DNA of 64,000 bases from Vogesella mureinivorans (GCF_007644035.1 NZ_VMTV02000003.1:1-64000); one strand, 5' to 3'. Numbered from the stretch's first letter, positions 7,938 through 17,875 are shown. Program-made: numbers and translations. Notes: generated by a model not told the origin, from the sequence alone.

Positions 7938-10766
7938 TTATTTATTGAGCGAAAACGCTTCTTCGACGAAGGACTTGAGCTGGGCAACGTGCTTGCTCAT
8001 ATAGCCCACGGCTGGGGAGGCCGACGACGGACGACCGGCAAACTCCAGCGTCTGTTTGGCTTGCAGCAGGCCTTCCAGGCGGTGGCGGATCTGGTACCAG
8101 GCACCCTGGTTACGCGGCTCTTCCTGTACCCACAGCAGCTCTTTCACGTGCGAGAACTGGGCCAGCTCGGCTTGCAGCAGCTCGGTCGGGAACGGATACA
8201 GCTGTTCGATACGGATAATGGCCACGTCTTCTTCCATGCCACGCTCTTTGCGGCCGTTGACCAGGTCGTAGTACACCTGGCCAGCGCACAGCAGTACGCG
8301 CTTCACCTTTTTCGGGTCCTGGATGCTGGCGTCGCCAATCACCGGGCGGAAAGAGCCCTGGGTGATGGTTTCGATCGGGCTCATCGAGTCTTTGTAGCGC
8401 AGCAGGCGCTTGGACAGGAAGATCACCAGCGGCTTGCGATACGGGCGCAGTACCTGGCGACGCAGCATGTGGAACATCTGCGCGGCTTCGGACGGCATCA
8501 CGATCTGCATATTGTGCTCGGCGCACAGCTGCAGCCAGCGTTCCAGACGGGCGGACGAGTGCTCCGGGCCCTGGCCATCGTAGCCGTGCGGGAGGATGGA
8601 GGTCAGGCCACACAGACGGCCCCACTTGGTTTCGCCAGAGGAGATGAACTGGTCAATGGCCACCTGGGCGCCGTTGGCGAAGTCGCCGAACTGGGCTTCC
8701 CAGATCACCAGCTGGTCCGGGGCGGAGCAGGCGTAGCCGTACTCGTAGGCCAGTACCGCTTCTTCGTTCAGGATCGAGTCGATCACGCGGAAGTCGGCCT
8801 GGTTTTCGCTCATATTGGCCAGCGGGATGTAAGTACCCTGGTCCCACTTTTCGCGGTTCTGGTCGTGCAGTACCGAGTGGCGGTGCGAGAACGTGCCACG
8901 GCCCGAGTCTTCACCGGAGATGCGTACGGCGTAGCCGTTGGTCACCAAGCTGGCGTAGGCCAGGGTTTCTGCCATACCCCAGTCCAGCGGCTGCTCGCCG
9001 CGCGCCATGGCCTGGCGGGCTTCGATAACGCGCTTCACGGTAGGGTGCGGTTTGAAGTCGGCCGGTACGTGGGTGAACTTCTCGGCCAGACGCTGTACGT
9101 CGGCTTGCTGCAGGCTGGTATCGGTCGGGTGTGCCCAGTGGGTGCCCTGATACAGGCTCCAGTCCAGCGCGTGTTCGCGGCGGTAGTTGGACAGCACGGT
9201 CTGCTCGACGTGTTCGCCTTTGTCCAGCGCATCACGGTAGGCACGAATCAGGTCGTCTGCGGCTTCGGCCTTCAGTACACCTTCGGCGACCAGACGCTGT
9301 GCGTACATGGCGCGCACACCGGCGTGCTTGGCGATGCGCTTGTACATCATCGGCTGGGTCAGGAACGGATCGTCGCCTTCGTTGTGGCCCAGTTTGCGGT
9401 AGCACACCAGGTCGATGACCACGTCCTTCTTGAACTGCATGCGGTATTCCAGCGCAGCCTGCATCACGTAGCAGACGGCTTCCGGATCGTCCCCGTTCAC
9501 GTGGAAGATCGGTGCTTCGATCATCTTGGCCACGTCGGTACAGTACAGGGTGGAACGCATGTCGCGGGTATCGGAGGTGGTAAAGCCTACCTGGTTGTTG
9601 ATCACCAGGTGGATGGTACCGCCGGTACGATAGCCACGGGTTTGCGACAGGTTGAAGGTGCCCTGGTTCACGCCCAGGCCGGCAAAGGCGGAGTCACCGT
9701 GAATCAGCAGCGGCACGACCGATTTGCCTTCCACGTCGTTGCGGCGCTCCTGGCGGGCGCGCACGGAACCTTCTACTACCGGGTTCACGATTTCGAGGTG
9801 GGACGGGTTAAACGCCAGCGATACGTGCATCGGGCCGCTGGCGGTAGGGATATCGGACGAGAAGCCCATGTGGTACTTCACGTCGCCCGAGGCCAGCTCT
9901 TGCGCTGCCTTGCCTTCGAACTCGGCAAACAGGTCGCGCGGCAGCTTGCCCAGGGTGTTCACCAGCACGTTCAGGCGGCCACGGTGGGCCATGCCGATGA
10001 TCAGCTCTTCTACGCCGTAGGCGCTACCGTTCTGGATCAGGTGGTCCAGCGCGGCGATGGCGGATTCGCCACCTTCCAGCGAGAAACGCTTCTGGCCTAC
10101 ATAGCGGGTATGCAGGTAGCGTTCCAGCGTTTCTGCCGCGGTGATCTGCTTCAGAATGCGTTGTTTTTTCTCTGCGTTGTAACGCGGGGTGGACAGGTCG
10201 CCTTCAAAGCGCTTCTGTACCCAGTGTTTTTCTTCAGAGGTGGTGATGTGCATGTATTCCACGCCCACATTGCCGCCGTAGGTCTGTTTCAGACGGGCGA
10301 GAATGTCGGACAATGGCAGCTTTTGCGGGGCAACCAGCGAGCCTACATTGAACTGCACAGCCATATCGGCATCGGACAGGCCATGTTGAGCCGGGTCCAG
10401 CTCACGCATGGTCGCCTGGTCCATACGCTTGAGCGGGTCCAGGTTAGCCTGGCGGGAACCCAGTACGCGCCAAGCCGAAATCAGCTTCAGTACGCCTACC
10501 TGCTTTTGCATGGATTCCCAGTTGGCTACATCGCTGCTGCGCTGGCCAGCCAGCGGCTTTTTGGCCAGCTGAATGAACGACTCCTGGATAGGCTGATGCG
10601 CTACGTCGCGCTCTGCCGCACCCGGTGCCATTGCCAGCTTATCGAAGTAATCCCGCCATTCCGCCGGAACCACGTTCGGATCAGCGAGATACTGTTCGTA
10701 CAGTTCCTCGATGAACGGTGCATTTCCACCAAACAGGTGGGAATGACTGTACATGGATTGCATCAT
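7938..10766 (-). CDS. sucA: 2-Oxoglutarate dehydrogenase E1 component
   Basis: 942 residues from ATG 10766, chosen because MMQSMYSHSHLFGGN matches the family N-terminus and AAAGGG precedes it; an upstream in-frame start at 10844 adds unrelated residues. Thiamine-diphosphate enzyme that decarboxylates 2-oxoglutarate and succinylates the SucB lipoyl group. ThDP/Mg-binding segment GDSAFAGLG and the substrate loop typical of E1o are present. The GTTGGCCGC inverted pair separates it from gltA. Confidence 0.96.
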   Translation of the reverse strand: MMQSMYSHSHLFGGNAPFIEELYEQYLADPNVVPAEWRDYFDKLAMAPGAAERDVAHQPIQESFIQLAKKPLAGQRSSDVANWESMQKQVGVLKLISAWRVLGSRQANLDPLKRMDQATMRELDPAQHGLSDADMAVQFNVGSLVAPQKLPLSDILARLKQTYGGNVGVEYMHITTSEEKHWVQKRFEGDLSTPRYNAEKKQRILKQITAAETLERYLHTRYVGQKRFSLEGGESAIAALDHLIQNGSAYGVEELIIGMAHRGRLNVLVNTLGKLPRDLFAEFEGKAAQELASGDVKYHMGFSSDIPTASGPMHVSLAFNPSHLEIVNPVVEGSVRARQERRNDVEGKSVVPLLIHGDSAFAGLGVNQGTFNLSQTRGYRTGGTIHLVINNQVGFTTSDTRDMRSTLYCTDVAKMIEAPIFHVNGDDPEAVCYVMQAALEYRMQFKKDVVIDLVCYRKLGHNEGDDPFLTQPMMYKRIAKHAGVRAMYAQRLVAEGVLKAEAADDLIRAYRDALDKGEHVEQTVLSNYRREHALDWSLYQGTHWAHPTDTSLQQADVQRLAEKFTHVPADFKPHPTVKRVIEARQAMARGEQPLDWGMAETLAYASLVTNGYAVRISGEDSGRGTFSHRHSVLHDQNREKWDQGTYIPLANMSENQADFRVIDSILNEEAVLAYEYGYACSAPDQLVIWEAQFGDFANGAQVAIDQFISSGETKWGRLCGLTSILPHGYDGQGPEHSSARLERWLQLCAEHNMQIVMPSEAAQMFHMLRRQVLRPYRKPLVIFLSKRLLRYKDSMSPIETITQGSFRPVIGDASIQDPKKVKRVLLCAGQVYYDLVNGRKERGMEEDVAIIRIEQLYPFPTELLQAELAQFSHVKELLWVQEEPRNQGAWYQIRHRLEGLLQAKQTLEFAGRPSSASPAVGYMSKHVAQLKSFVEEAFSLNK

Positions 10767-10876
10767 TATTCGACCCTTTTGTCTGCGTTGCTGCTTTGCA
10801 AAAACCGTTTTGACAAAAAGAGCTATGTGGACACGGCGTCGCACACGCCTCTTTTTGACAGAACGCTCTTCACCGC

Positions 10877-10907
10877 AAAAAGGTTGGCCGCATGGCGGCC
10901 AACCTTT
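10877..10907. terminator. Bidirectional terminator-like hairpin built from inverted GTTGGCCGC motifs
   Basis: AAAAAGGTTGGCCGC, 3-nt loop, GCGGCCAACCTTTT: a 10-bp stem with A-run before and T-run after, so it could stop transcription on both strands. On the minus strand it lies just past the gltA stop and before sucA, so it may set the sdh-gltA to sucAB expression ratio. Confidence 0.75.
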
Positions 10908-10916
10908 TGCTAGCGA

Positions 10917-12206
10917 TTAACGCTGTTCCTGCGGGATGTAGTCGCGGCGCTGGGCACCGGTGTACAGCTGACGCGGACGGCCGATCTTCATTGTCGGGTC
11001 GGCAATCATTTCAGCCCAGTGCGAGATCCAGCCCACGGTACGTGCCAGGGCGAAGATCGGGGTGAACATGGATACCGGAATACCGATAGCCGACAGCACG
11101 ATACCGGAGTAGAAGTCTACGTTCGGGTACAGCTTGCGCTCGATGAAGTACGGGTCTTCCAGGGCGATTTTTTCCAGCGCCATGGCCAGTTTGAACTTCG
11201 GATCGTTGTGCAGGCCCAGCTCGCTCAGCACTTCGTCGCAGGTCTCTTTCATGATGGCTGCGCGCGGGTCCATGTTCTTGTACACGCGGTGACCAAAACC
11301 CATCAGTTTGTGGGTCTTGTTCTTCACGCCTTCCATGAACGCCGGTACGTTTTCTACCGAACCGATTTCGTCCAGCATCTTCAGTACAGCCTCGTTGGCG
11401 CCACCGTGGGACGGGCCCCACAGGCAGGCGATACCGGCGGCGATACATGCAAACGGGTTGGCACCAGAGGAGCCAGCCAGACGCACGGTAGAGGTAGACG
11501 CGTTCTGCTCGTGGTCGGCGTGCAGGGTGAAGATGCGATCCAGGGCCAGGGCCAGGGTCTTGTTCACCTTGTACTCTTCGCACGGGGTAGAGAACATCAT
11601 GTGCAGGAAGTTCTCGGCGTAGGTCAGGCCGTTTTTCGGGTAGGAGAACGGCAGGCCCTTGTTGTAGCGATACGCTTGGGCGGCAATGTTCGGCAGCTTG
11701 GCGATCAGGCGGTGTGCCGAGATCTTGCGGTGTTCCGGGTTATTGATGTCCAGCGAGTCGTGGTAGAAGGCAGACAGCGCGCCAACCACACCCACCATCA
11801 CCGCCATCGGGTGTGCATCACGACGGAAGCCTTTGAACAGGCTCATCAGCTGGTCGTGCAGCATGTTGTGACGCATGATGCCGCGCTCGAATACCTTGCG
11901 CTCTTCTGCGGTAGGCAGCTCGCCATTCAGCAGCAGGTAGCACACTTCCAGGTAGTCGCTCTTCTCGGCCAACTGTTCGATAGGGTAACCGCGGTAGTAC
12001 AGCTGACCCAGGTCACCATCGATAAAGGTGATTTGCGACTCGCAGCTGGCGGTAGCCAGGAAGCCGGGGTCAAAGGTGAACATACCGGTTTTGGAGAACG
12101 AACGGATATCGACTACGTCCGGGCCCAGGGTACCTTTCAGTACCGGCATCTCCAGATTGTCTTTGCCATCGTTGTAGGTGAGCGTCACTTTACGATTGTT
12201 TTCCAC
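10917..12206 (-). CDS. gltA: Citrate synthase
   Basis: 429 residues, type II (hexameric, proteobacterial) length. Catalyses oxaloacetate plus acetyl-CoA to citrate. Catalytic His/Asp regions [12 protein letters not shown] and [13 protein letters not shown] are conserved. The start is GTG 12206, preceded by GGGAG at good spacing. It follows sdhE and precedes sucA in the leftward TCA block. Confidence 0.96.
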   Translation of the reverse strand: MENNRKVTLTYNDGKDNLEMPVLKGTLGPDVVDIRSFSKTGMFTFDPGFLATASCESQITFIDGDLGQLYYRGYPIEQLAEKSDYLEVCYLLLNGELPTAEERKVFERGIMRHNMLHDQLMSLFKGFRRDAHPMAVMVGVVGALSAFYHDSLDINNPEHRKISAHRLIAKLPNIAAQAYRYNKGLPFSYPKNGLTYAENFLHMMFSTPCEEYKVNKTLALALDRIFTLHADHEQNASTSTVRLAGSSGANPFACIAAGIACLWGPSHGGANEAVLKMLDEIGSVENVPAFMEGVKNKTHKLMGFGHRVYKNMDPRAAIMKETCDEVLSELGLHNDPKFKLAMALEKIALEDPYFIERKLYPNVDFYSGIVLSAIGIPVSMFTPIFALARTVGWISHWAEMIADPTMKIGRPRQLYTGAQRRDYIPQEQR

Positions 12207-12263
12207 AGCAATACTCCCAGTTCAGTTTGTGGTCGTTGTAATTTGTTTTGCTGCTTGCAGGCC

Positions 12264-12512
12264 TTAAGCCGCCCGCAAAATCCCGATGATGTGTGCCAGC
12301 TCGGGATCGTCTACTTCCGCTTTGCCGTTTACGTAGTCCAGGAAGTCGTTATCGCCCAGCTCCAGGCACTTCCTGTACGCGGCAAGCTCGGCCATGGTGA
12401 GCTGGTCGAAGCCATTAGCCAGAAAACGCTCCAGCACAATGTCCAGTTCCAGCAAACCACGGCGCGAGCGCCAGCGGATCCGTTTTATTTCAACCGGATC
12501 GATGTCGGTCAT
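12264..12512 (-). CDS. sdhE: FAD assembly factor SdhE
   Basis: 82 residues of the SdhE/YgfY (DUF339) family. It promotes covalent FAD attachment to SdhA. The signature RRGLLELD segment with its RG(M/L)xE core is present (RSRRGLLELDIVL). Its ATG overlaps the sdhB stop (ATGA), implying translational coupling with its client's operon. Confidence 0.93.
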   Translation of the reverse strand: MTDIDPVEIKRIRWRSRRGLLELDIVLERFLANGFDQLTMAELAAYRKCLELGDNDFLDYVNGKAEVDDPELAHIIGILRAA

Positions 12513-13213
12513 ACGGCACGCTTAACCATCATGTCTTTGATCTTGCCGATCGCCTTGGTCGGGTTCAGACCTTTCGGGCACACATCCACGCAGTTCATGA
12601 TGGTGTGGCAACGGAACAGGCGATACGGGTCTTCCAGGTTGTCCAGACGCTCGTTGGTCGCCAGATCGCGGGTATCGGCGATAAAGCGGTAGGCAGCCAG
12701 CAGGCCGGCCGGGCCAACGAATTTGTCCGGGTTCCACCAGAAAGACGGGCAGGAAGTAGAGCAACAGGCGCACAGAATGCACTCGTACAGGCCGTCCAGC
12801 TCCAGACGGTCTTCCGGCGATTGCAGGCGCTCGCGCTCTGGCGGTGGCGTGTCGTTGATCACGTAAGGCTTGATCGAGTGGTACTGCTTGAAGAACTGGG
12901 TCATGTCCACGATCAGGTCGCGGATAACCGGCAGGCCAGGCAGCGGGCGCAGCTCGATAGGCTGTTTCAGGTCAGCCCAGTTGGTCACGCAGGCCAGGCC
13001 GTTCTTGCCGTTGATGTTCATGGCGTCAGAGCCACAGATACCTTCGCGGCAGGAGCGACGGAACGACAGGGTGTCGTCCATGGCTTTGAGCTTGACGATC
13101 ACGTCCAGCAGTTTTACGTCGTTCGGGCCCAGCTCGATCTCGTAATCCTGCATGTACGGCTTGGCGTCCTTGTCCGGATCGTAGCGGTAAATGGAAAAAC
13201 GGGCTTTGGTCAT
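12509..13213 (-). CDS. sdhB: Succinate dehydrogenase iron-sulfur subunit
   Basis: 234 residues. N-terminal plant-type [2Fe-2S] domain (CREGICGSDAMN plus a downstream Cys) and C-terminal ferredoxin-like domain binding [4Fe-4S] and [3Fe-4S] clusters (CILCACCSTSCPSFWW, CVDVCPKG). Carries electrons from SdhA FAD to quinone at SdhCD on the cytoplasmic face of the inner membrane. Located between sdhA and sdhE in sdhCDABE. Confidence 0.97.
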   Translation of the reverse strand: MTKARFSIYRYDPDKDAKPYMQDYEIELGPNDVKLLDVIVKLKAMDDTLSFRRSCREGICGSDAMNINGKNGLACVTNWADLKQPIELRPLPGLPVIRDLIVDMTQFFKQYHSIKPYVINDTPPPERERLQSPEDRLELDGLYECILCACCSTSCPSFWWNPDKFVGPAGLLAAYRFIADTRDLATNERLDNLEDPYRLFRCHTIMNCVDVCPKGLNPTKAIGKIKDMMVKRAV

Positions 13214-13233
13214 GTTGATCTCCTGGTCGCCGC

Positions 13234-15000
13234 TTAGAAAGTACGCTCTTTCGGCGGGATGTAATCCACCGACAACGGTTTGGTGTGCACTGGCTTGTAG
13301 GTCAGGCGACGGTCATCGCCGTAGTACAGGGTGTGCTTCATCCATACCTCGTCGTCGCGCTGCTGGAAGTCGGCGTGGGCGTGGGCGCCACGGGACTCTT
13401 TACGCGCATCGGCGGAGATCAGGGTAGCCACAGCCACTTCGATCAGGTTTTCCAGCTCCAGCGCTTCGACACGTGCGGTGTTGAAGACTTTGGATTTGTC
13501 CTTGATCTGGATGCGTTTTACACGCTCGGCCACTTCCTGGATTTCCTTCACGCCCTGTGCCAGGTTTTCCGAGTTACGGAACACGGCAGCACGCGCCTGA
13601 ACGGTACGCTGCATGGCGGTACGTACTTCGGTCACGTCTTCGCCGTTGGTCTGGTTGTCCAGGCGGCTGATACGGGCCAGGGAGCGCTCTGCGGCGTTGG
13701 CCGGCAGCGGTTTCCAGTTAGGCATTTCATTGCGGATGAACTCGACCATGCTGTCGCCGGCCGATTTGCCGAATACCACCAGGTCCAGCAGGGAGTTGGT
13801 ACCCAGACGGTTGGCACCGTGTACCGATGCGCAGGCACATTCGCCAGCGGCATAGAAGCCGTTTACGCGGGCTTCCGGGTTGTCGCCTTGCGGGATCACC
13901 ACTTCGCCACGGTAGTTGGTCGGAATACCGCCCATCATGTAGTGGCAAGTCGGGATAACCGGAATCGGTTCCTTGATCGGGTCTACGCCGGCAAACTTGA
14001 TGGCGATCTCGCGAATGCCAGGCAGGCGCTGTTTGATGATGTCCGGGCCCAGGTGGTCCAGCTTCAGCAGCACGTAGTCTTTGTTCGGGCCGCAACCACG
14101 GCCTTCCAGCACTTCCTGCTCCATGGAGCGGGCCACGAAGTCACGTGGGGCCAGATCTTTCAGGTTTGGTGCGTAGCGCTCCATGAAGCGCTCGCCGTTA
14201 GCGTTCAGCAGAATACCGCCTTCGCCACGCACACCTTCGGTAATCAGTACGCCGGCACCGGCTACGCCGGTGGGGTGGAATTGCCAGAATTCCATGTCTT
14301 CCAGCGGGATACCTGCGCGCACGCACATACCCAGGCCATCACCGGTGTTGATGAAGGCGTTGGTGGAAGCTGCGTAGATACGGCCAGCACCGCCGGTAGC
14401 AAACAGCACGGCTTTCGCGTGGAAGATGTACACCTCGCCGGTTTCCATTTCCAGGGCAGTCACACCCACCACATCGCCAGCTTCGTCACGGATCAGGTCC
14501 AGTGCCATCCACTCGACAAAGAACTGGGTGTTGGCGCGCACGTTACGCTGGTACAGCGTGTGCAGCATGGCGTGGCCGGTACGGTCGGCTGCGGCACAGG
14601 CGCGCTGCACCGGGCTTTCACCGTTGTTCTGGGTATGGCCGCCAAACGGACGCTGGTAGATCTTGCCGTTTTCCAGACGGTCGAACGGCATACCGAAGTG
14701 TTCCAGTTCGATAACGGCTTCCGGCGCCTTGCGGCACATGAACTCGATAGCATCCTGGTCGCCCAGCCAGTCCGACCCTTTTACGGTGTCGTACATATGC
14801 CATTCCCAACGGTCTTCCTGCACGTTGCCCAGCGAGGCGGAGATACCACCTTGAGCAGCAACAGTGTGCGAACGGGTAGGGAATACTTTGGAAAGTACGG
14901 CAGTTTTCAGGCCGGACTCGGACAGTTGCAGGGCAGCACGCATACCTGCGCCGCCGCCGCCAACAATTACTGCATCAAATCGACGAACGGGTACAGTCAT
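13234..15000 (-). CDS. sdhA: Succinate dehydrogenase flavoprotein subunit
   Basis: 588 residues, standard length. FAD-binding VGGGGAGMRAAL (13-24), the flavinylated His45 in SHTVAAQGG, and the fumarate-reductase-type catalytic regions are intact. Oxidises succinate to fumarate. ATG 15000 overlaps the sdhD stop by one base (TAATG), a coupled junction. Confidence 0.97.
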   Translation of the reverse strand: MTVPVRRFDAVIVGGGGAGMRAALQLSESGLKTAVLSKVFPTRSHTVAAQGGISASLGNVQEDRWEWHMYDTVKGSDWLGDQDAIEFMCRKAPEAVIELEHFGMPFDRLENGKIYQRPFGGHTQNNGESPVQRACAAADRTGHAMLHTLYQRNVRANTQFFVEWMALDLIRDEAGDVVGVTALEMETGEVYIFHAKAVLFATGGAGRIYAASTNAFINTGDGLGMCVRAGIPLEDMEFWQFHPTGVAGAGVLITEGVRGEGGILLNANGERFMERYAPNLKDLAPRDFVARSMEQEVLEGRGCGPNKDYVLLKLDHLGPDIIKQRLPGIREIAIKFAGVDPIKEPIPVIPTCHYMMGGIPTNYRGEVVIPQGDNPEARVNGFYAAGECACASVHGANRLGTNSLLDLVVFGKSAGDSMVEFIRNEMPNWKPLPANAAERSLARISRLDNQTNGEDVTEVRTAMQRTVQARAAVFRNSENLAQGVKEIQEVAERVKRIQIKDKSKVFNTARVEALELENLIEVAVATLISADARKESRGAHAHADFQQRDDEVWMKHTLYYGDDRRLTYKPVHTKPLSVDYIPPKERTF

Positions 15001-15344
15001 TACAGCCCCCAGACAACCTTAAGCGAATAAATAAAACAGGACACCAGCCACACTGCAGTTACGGAGTGCAGGGTCAGGCGAACGCCTACCGGCTTGATGT
15101 AGTCCATCCACAGGTCACGAATACCTACCCAGGCGTGCAGGAACAGCGCCAGCAGGGTAGTTTGGGTCAGAACCTTTACCCAGGTCAGGCTAAACAGGGC
15201 TTTCCAGCCTTCGTAGCCAGCCGGCATGGCCAGCAGGAACAGCACCAGCATGACGGTGTAAGCCAGCATGATCACGGCGGTGACACGCTGCATGATCCAG
15301 TCGCGCAGGCCGTAGTGAGCACCAACGACGTTGCGGTTTACCAT
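15000..15344 (-). CDS. sdhD: Succinate dehydrogenase membrane anchor subunit
   Basis: 114 residues with three hydrophobic helices, the usual SdhD size. Together with SdhC it binds heme b and ubiquinone; the likely heme-ligand/quinone-site region is HAWVGIRDLWMDYIKP. It overlaps sdhC by 7 bp and sdhA by 1 bp. Confidence 0.94.
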   Translation of the reverse strand: MVNRNVVGAHYGLRDWIMQRVTAVIMLAYTVMLVLFLLAMPAGYEGWKALFSLTWVKVLTQTTLLALFLHAWVGIRDLWMDYIKPVGVRLTLHSVTAVWLVSCFIYSLKVVWGL

Positions 15345-15712
15345 AGGATGGCCCCCAGAATCACAGTCAGAGACAGGCTGACTACCAGCACCAGCTTGGC
15401 AGTAGCGCGGGCGGTCTGCAGTTCCAGACCTTTATGAATATCGAGCAGCAGGAAACGGATGCCGGCCACTGCGTGATGCAGGAATGCCCAGAGGAAGCCG
15501 ATCAGGATCAGTTTCATCAGGGGATGGGCAACTACGGCGCGATAGCTGTCGAAGGTTTCTGCGGAACTGAGCGAACCGCTCAAAAGATAGATCAGGAGTG
15601 GCAGCGAAAAAAACAATGCCACACCGCTGATTCGGTGCATGATCGAGACAATGCCCGGAAGAGGCAGCCTGATCTTGCCCAGATCTAAGTGCTTAGGTCG
15701 TTGCTTCTGCAT
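15338..15712 (-). CDS. sdhC: Succinate dehydrogenase cytochrome b556 subunit
   Basis: 124 residues from ATG 15712 (MQKQRPKHLDLGKIRLPL), chosen because AAGGAAG lies 7 bp upstream; longer in-frame starts at 15733 or 15808 lack homology. Three transmembrane helices; SIMHRISG and the HHAVAGIRFLLLD motif carry the quinone-site Ser/Arg and heme-ligand His. First gene of the sdhCDAB-sdhE operon. Confidence 0.95.
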   Translation of the reverse strand: MQKQRPKHLDLGKIRLPLPGIVSIMHRISGVALFFSLPLLIYLLSGSLSSAETFDSYRAVVAHPLMKLILIGFLWAFLHHAVAGIRFLLLDIHKGLELQTARATAKLVLVVSLSLTVILGAILW

Positions 15713-15934
15713 AGAGCTTCCTTGGATGTGCATGTACCAAGTGGTTATACCCGGCCCCCGCCATGGTTGCAGGGGCCATCGGAACGGGAGCCAGCACGGC
15801 ACTCCCACCCATCAAAACATGTTGAACCAATGCTGCAGGTGCAACATGTCCCTGAGATTCTATCAAAACCGCGCCCTGCTGCGGACGCCAAACAGCCAGA
15901 CAAAGACCATCCAGCCACATAATTTGCCCGCGAA

Positions 15935-16663
15935 TCAGGGATTTCCCTGACGTATCAGGCCAAATTTGTCCGTCACGCACCAGCGCTCGCGCCACTCCAC
16001 CGGCACGCCCTGCATATCGCAAGACAGCCGCAGATACTGCAACAGCGGCACACCATCAGCTACGGACAACAACTGCATTTCTTCACGCCCTGGCAGAATC
16101 GCGCGCCACTGCTCTGCCTGTACCCGCAAGCGCACGCCAAAGTGCTGCTGCAACAGCGACCACACGCCAGGCATCTGGCGCAGCCAGCGGGTATCGATGG
16201 CATCAAAGCGTTCTACCGGCAGCATTACATCGTCCAGCGCCACCACCTGCCCCTGCATGCGCCACAGCATGCGTATGCGGTGCAAGGGCGCACTGCGGCG
16301 CAAACCCATGGCTGCGGCCAACTCCTCATGCGCATGTACCCGGCTTACCCCCAGAAACTCGCGCAACAGGCGGTCCGGCTTTTCGGCCAGCAAACCGGGC
16401 GACACCATCGCCAGGCCTGCCCAGTCATCCAGCGGGGCTGACACAAAGGTGCCCCTGCCCTGCTGGCGGTATAGCACACCGTCGTTAACCAGTTCGGTCA
16501 AAGCCTTGCGTACTGTGCCCTGGCTTACGGCAAACTGGTCTGCCAGGTCCCACTCGCTGGGTAGCAGCTCGTTACTGGCCCACTCCCCTTCGGCAATACG
16601 TTCTAGCACCTGCAGCTTTACTTGCTCATAAAGCGGTAACCGATGTAGCGATTTTGCGTGCAT
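15935..16663 (-). CDS. GntR-family (HutC/UTRA) transcriptional regulator
   Basis: 242 residues. N-terminal GntR winged helix (about 10-75; LPSEWDLADQFAVSQGTVRKAL) and C-terminal UTRA ligand-binding domain (about 95-235). It lies between sdhC (same strand, 220 bp downstream) and the divergent mdh, and the upstream gap holds a 14-bp palindrome that is a good operator candidate. Control of mdh, sdh or itself is inferred from location only. A GTTGGCCGCA copy is inside (16313-16322), read as Leu-Ala-Ala. Confidence 0.85.
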   Translation of the reverse strand: MHAKSLHRLPLYEQVKLQVLERIAEGEWASNELLPSEWDLADQFAVSQGTVRKALTELVNDGVLYRQQGRGTFVSAPLDDWAGLAMVSPGLLAEKPDRLLREFLGVSRVHAHEELAAAMGLRRSAPLHRIRMLWRMQGQVVALDDVMLPVERFDAIDTRWLRQMPGVWSLLQQHFGVRLRVQAEQWRAILPGREEMQLLSVADGVPLLQYLRLSCDMQGVPVEWRERWCVTDKFGLIRQGNP

Positions 16664-16703
16664 GTGTTCTTTTTAACATCAAATAAATCAAGCGTAAAGA
16701 TTA

Positions 16704-16717
16704 GTCTTATATAAGAC
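16704..16717. promoter_or_regulatory. Candidate GntR operator palindrome
   Basis: Perfect 14-bp palindrome GTCTTATATAAGAC, 40 bp upstream of the GntR gene start and 158 bp upstream of mdh. HutC-subfamily operators are AT-centred palindromes with GT...AC ends, which this matches. An ACAAGAC half-site follows. Confidence 0.55.
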
Positions 16718-16783
16718 ACAAGACAAGAGTAAATCTTGCTGCGCCGCACCACCCGCCTTGATACCCACAAATTGAACTTGGCG

Positions 16784-16792
16784 TGCTACACT
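16784..16792 (+). promoter_or_regulatory. Candidate extended -10 promoter of mdh
   Basis: TGCTACACT gives an extended -10 (TGN + TACACT) about 80 bp before the mdh ATG. No good -35 is visible, as is common for extended -10 promoters. Confidence 0.3.
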
Positions 16793-16874
16793 CGATGCCA
16801 GTATTGCAAAGCAGCATGCGCAAGGAAGAGCATGCGCTACGCATCCATCGCCAAGTCCAAAGGAGAGTACATCG

Positions 16875-17855
16875 ATGAAAGCCCCCGTTCGCGTTGCCGT
16901 TACTGGTGCAGCCGGTCAGATTGGTTACAGCCTGTTGTTCCGCATTGCCAGTGGCGAAATGCTGGGTAAAGACCAACCGGTCATCCTGCAGCTGCTGGAC
17001 CTGCCACAGGCACAAACCGCTGTAAAAGGCGTGATGATGGAGCTGGAAGACTGCGCCTTCCCGCTGCTGGCCGGCATGGTCGCTACCGATGACCCGGAAG
17101 TAGCTTTCAAGGATGTACAAGTTGCCCTGCTGGTAGGCGCACGCCCACGCAGCAAAGGCATGGAACGCAAAGACCTGCTCACCGCCAACGCCGAAATCTT
17201 CACCGTACAAGGCGCCGCCCTGAACAAAGTGGCCGACCGCAACGTAAAAGTACTGGTAGTCGGCAACCCGGCCAACACCAACGCCTACATCGCCATGAAG
17301 TCGGCACCGGATCTGAACCCGAACAACTTCACCGCCATGTTGCGCCTGGACCACAACCGCGCCCTGTCGCAACTGGCTGCCAAAACCGGCAAAGCCGTGG
17401 CCGACATCGAGAAGCTGGCCGTATGGGGCAACCACTCCCCAACCATGTACGCTGACTACCGCTACGCCACCATCAATGGCGAATCGGTAAAAGACATGAT
17501 CAACGACCACGAATGGAACCGCGACGTGTTCCTGCCTACCGTAGGCAAACGTGGCGCAGCCATCATCGAAGCCCGTGGCCTGTCGTCTGCTGCTTCTGCG
17601 GCCAACGCTGCCATCGACCACATCCGCGATTGGGCCCTGGGCACCAACGGCAAGTGGGTTACCATGGGTATCCCGTCCGACGGTTCCTACGGCATTCCGA
17701 AAGACGTGATGTTCGGCTTCCCGGTAACCTGCGAAAACGGCCAGTACACCATCGTACAAGGCCTGGAAATCGACGAATTCAGCCGTAGCTGCATCAACGT
17801 TACCCTGAACGAGCTGGAAGAAGAACGCGCTGGCGTAGCCCACCTGCTGGGTTAA
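16875..17855 (+). CDS. mdh: Malate dehydrogenase (NAD)
   Basis: 326 residues, the beta-/cytosolic-type MDH group (group 2) that starts with [22 protein letters not shown]-binding GAAGQIG, substrate Arg region ([13 protein letters not shown]), and the catalytic His in [12 protein letters not shown] are present. Converts malate to oxaloacetate, completing the cycle beside gltA. AAAGGAG precedes ATG 16875. It diverges from the GntR gene and is followed by an intrinsic terminator. Confidence 0.96.
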   Translation: MKAPVRVAVTGAAGQIGYSLLFRIASGEMLGKDQPVILQLLDLPQAQTAVKGVMMELEDCAFPLLAGMVATDDPEVAFKDVQVALLVGARPRSKGMERKDLLTANAEIFTVQGAALNKVADRNVKVLVVGNPANTNAYIAMKSAPDLNPNNFTAMLRLDHNRALSQLAAKTGKAVADIEKLAVWGNHSPTMYADYRYATINGESVKDMINDHEWNRDVFLPTVGKRGAAIIEARGLSSAASAANAAIDHIRDWALGTNGKWVTMGIPSDGSYGIPKDVMFGFPVTCENGQYTIVQGLEIDEFSRSCINVTLNELEEERAGVAHLLG

Positions 17856-17875
17856 TGAGCTAGCTGTTCAGCCCA

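Noticed and set aside
6723-10913. A 1396-codon open frame on the plus strand
   Set aside because: It is antisense to sucA and sucB; long stop-free shadow frames are expected opposite high-G+C genes, and its translation has no recognisable domain.
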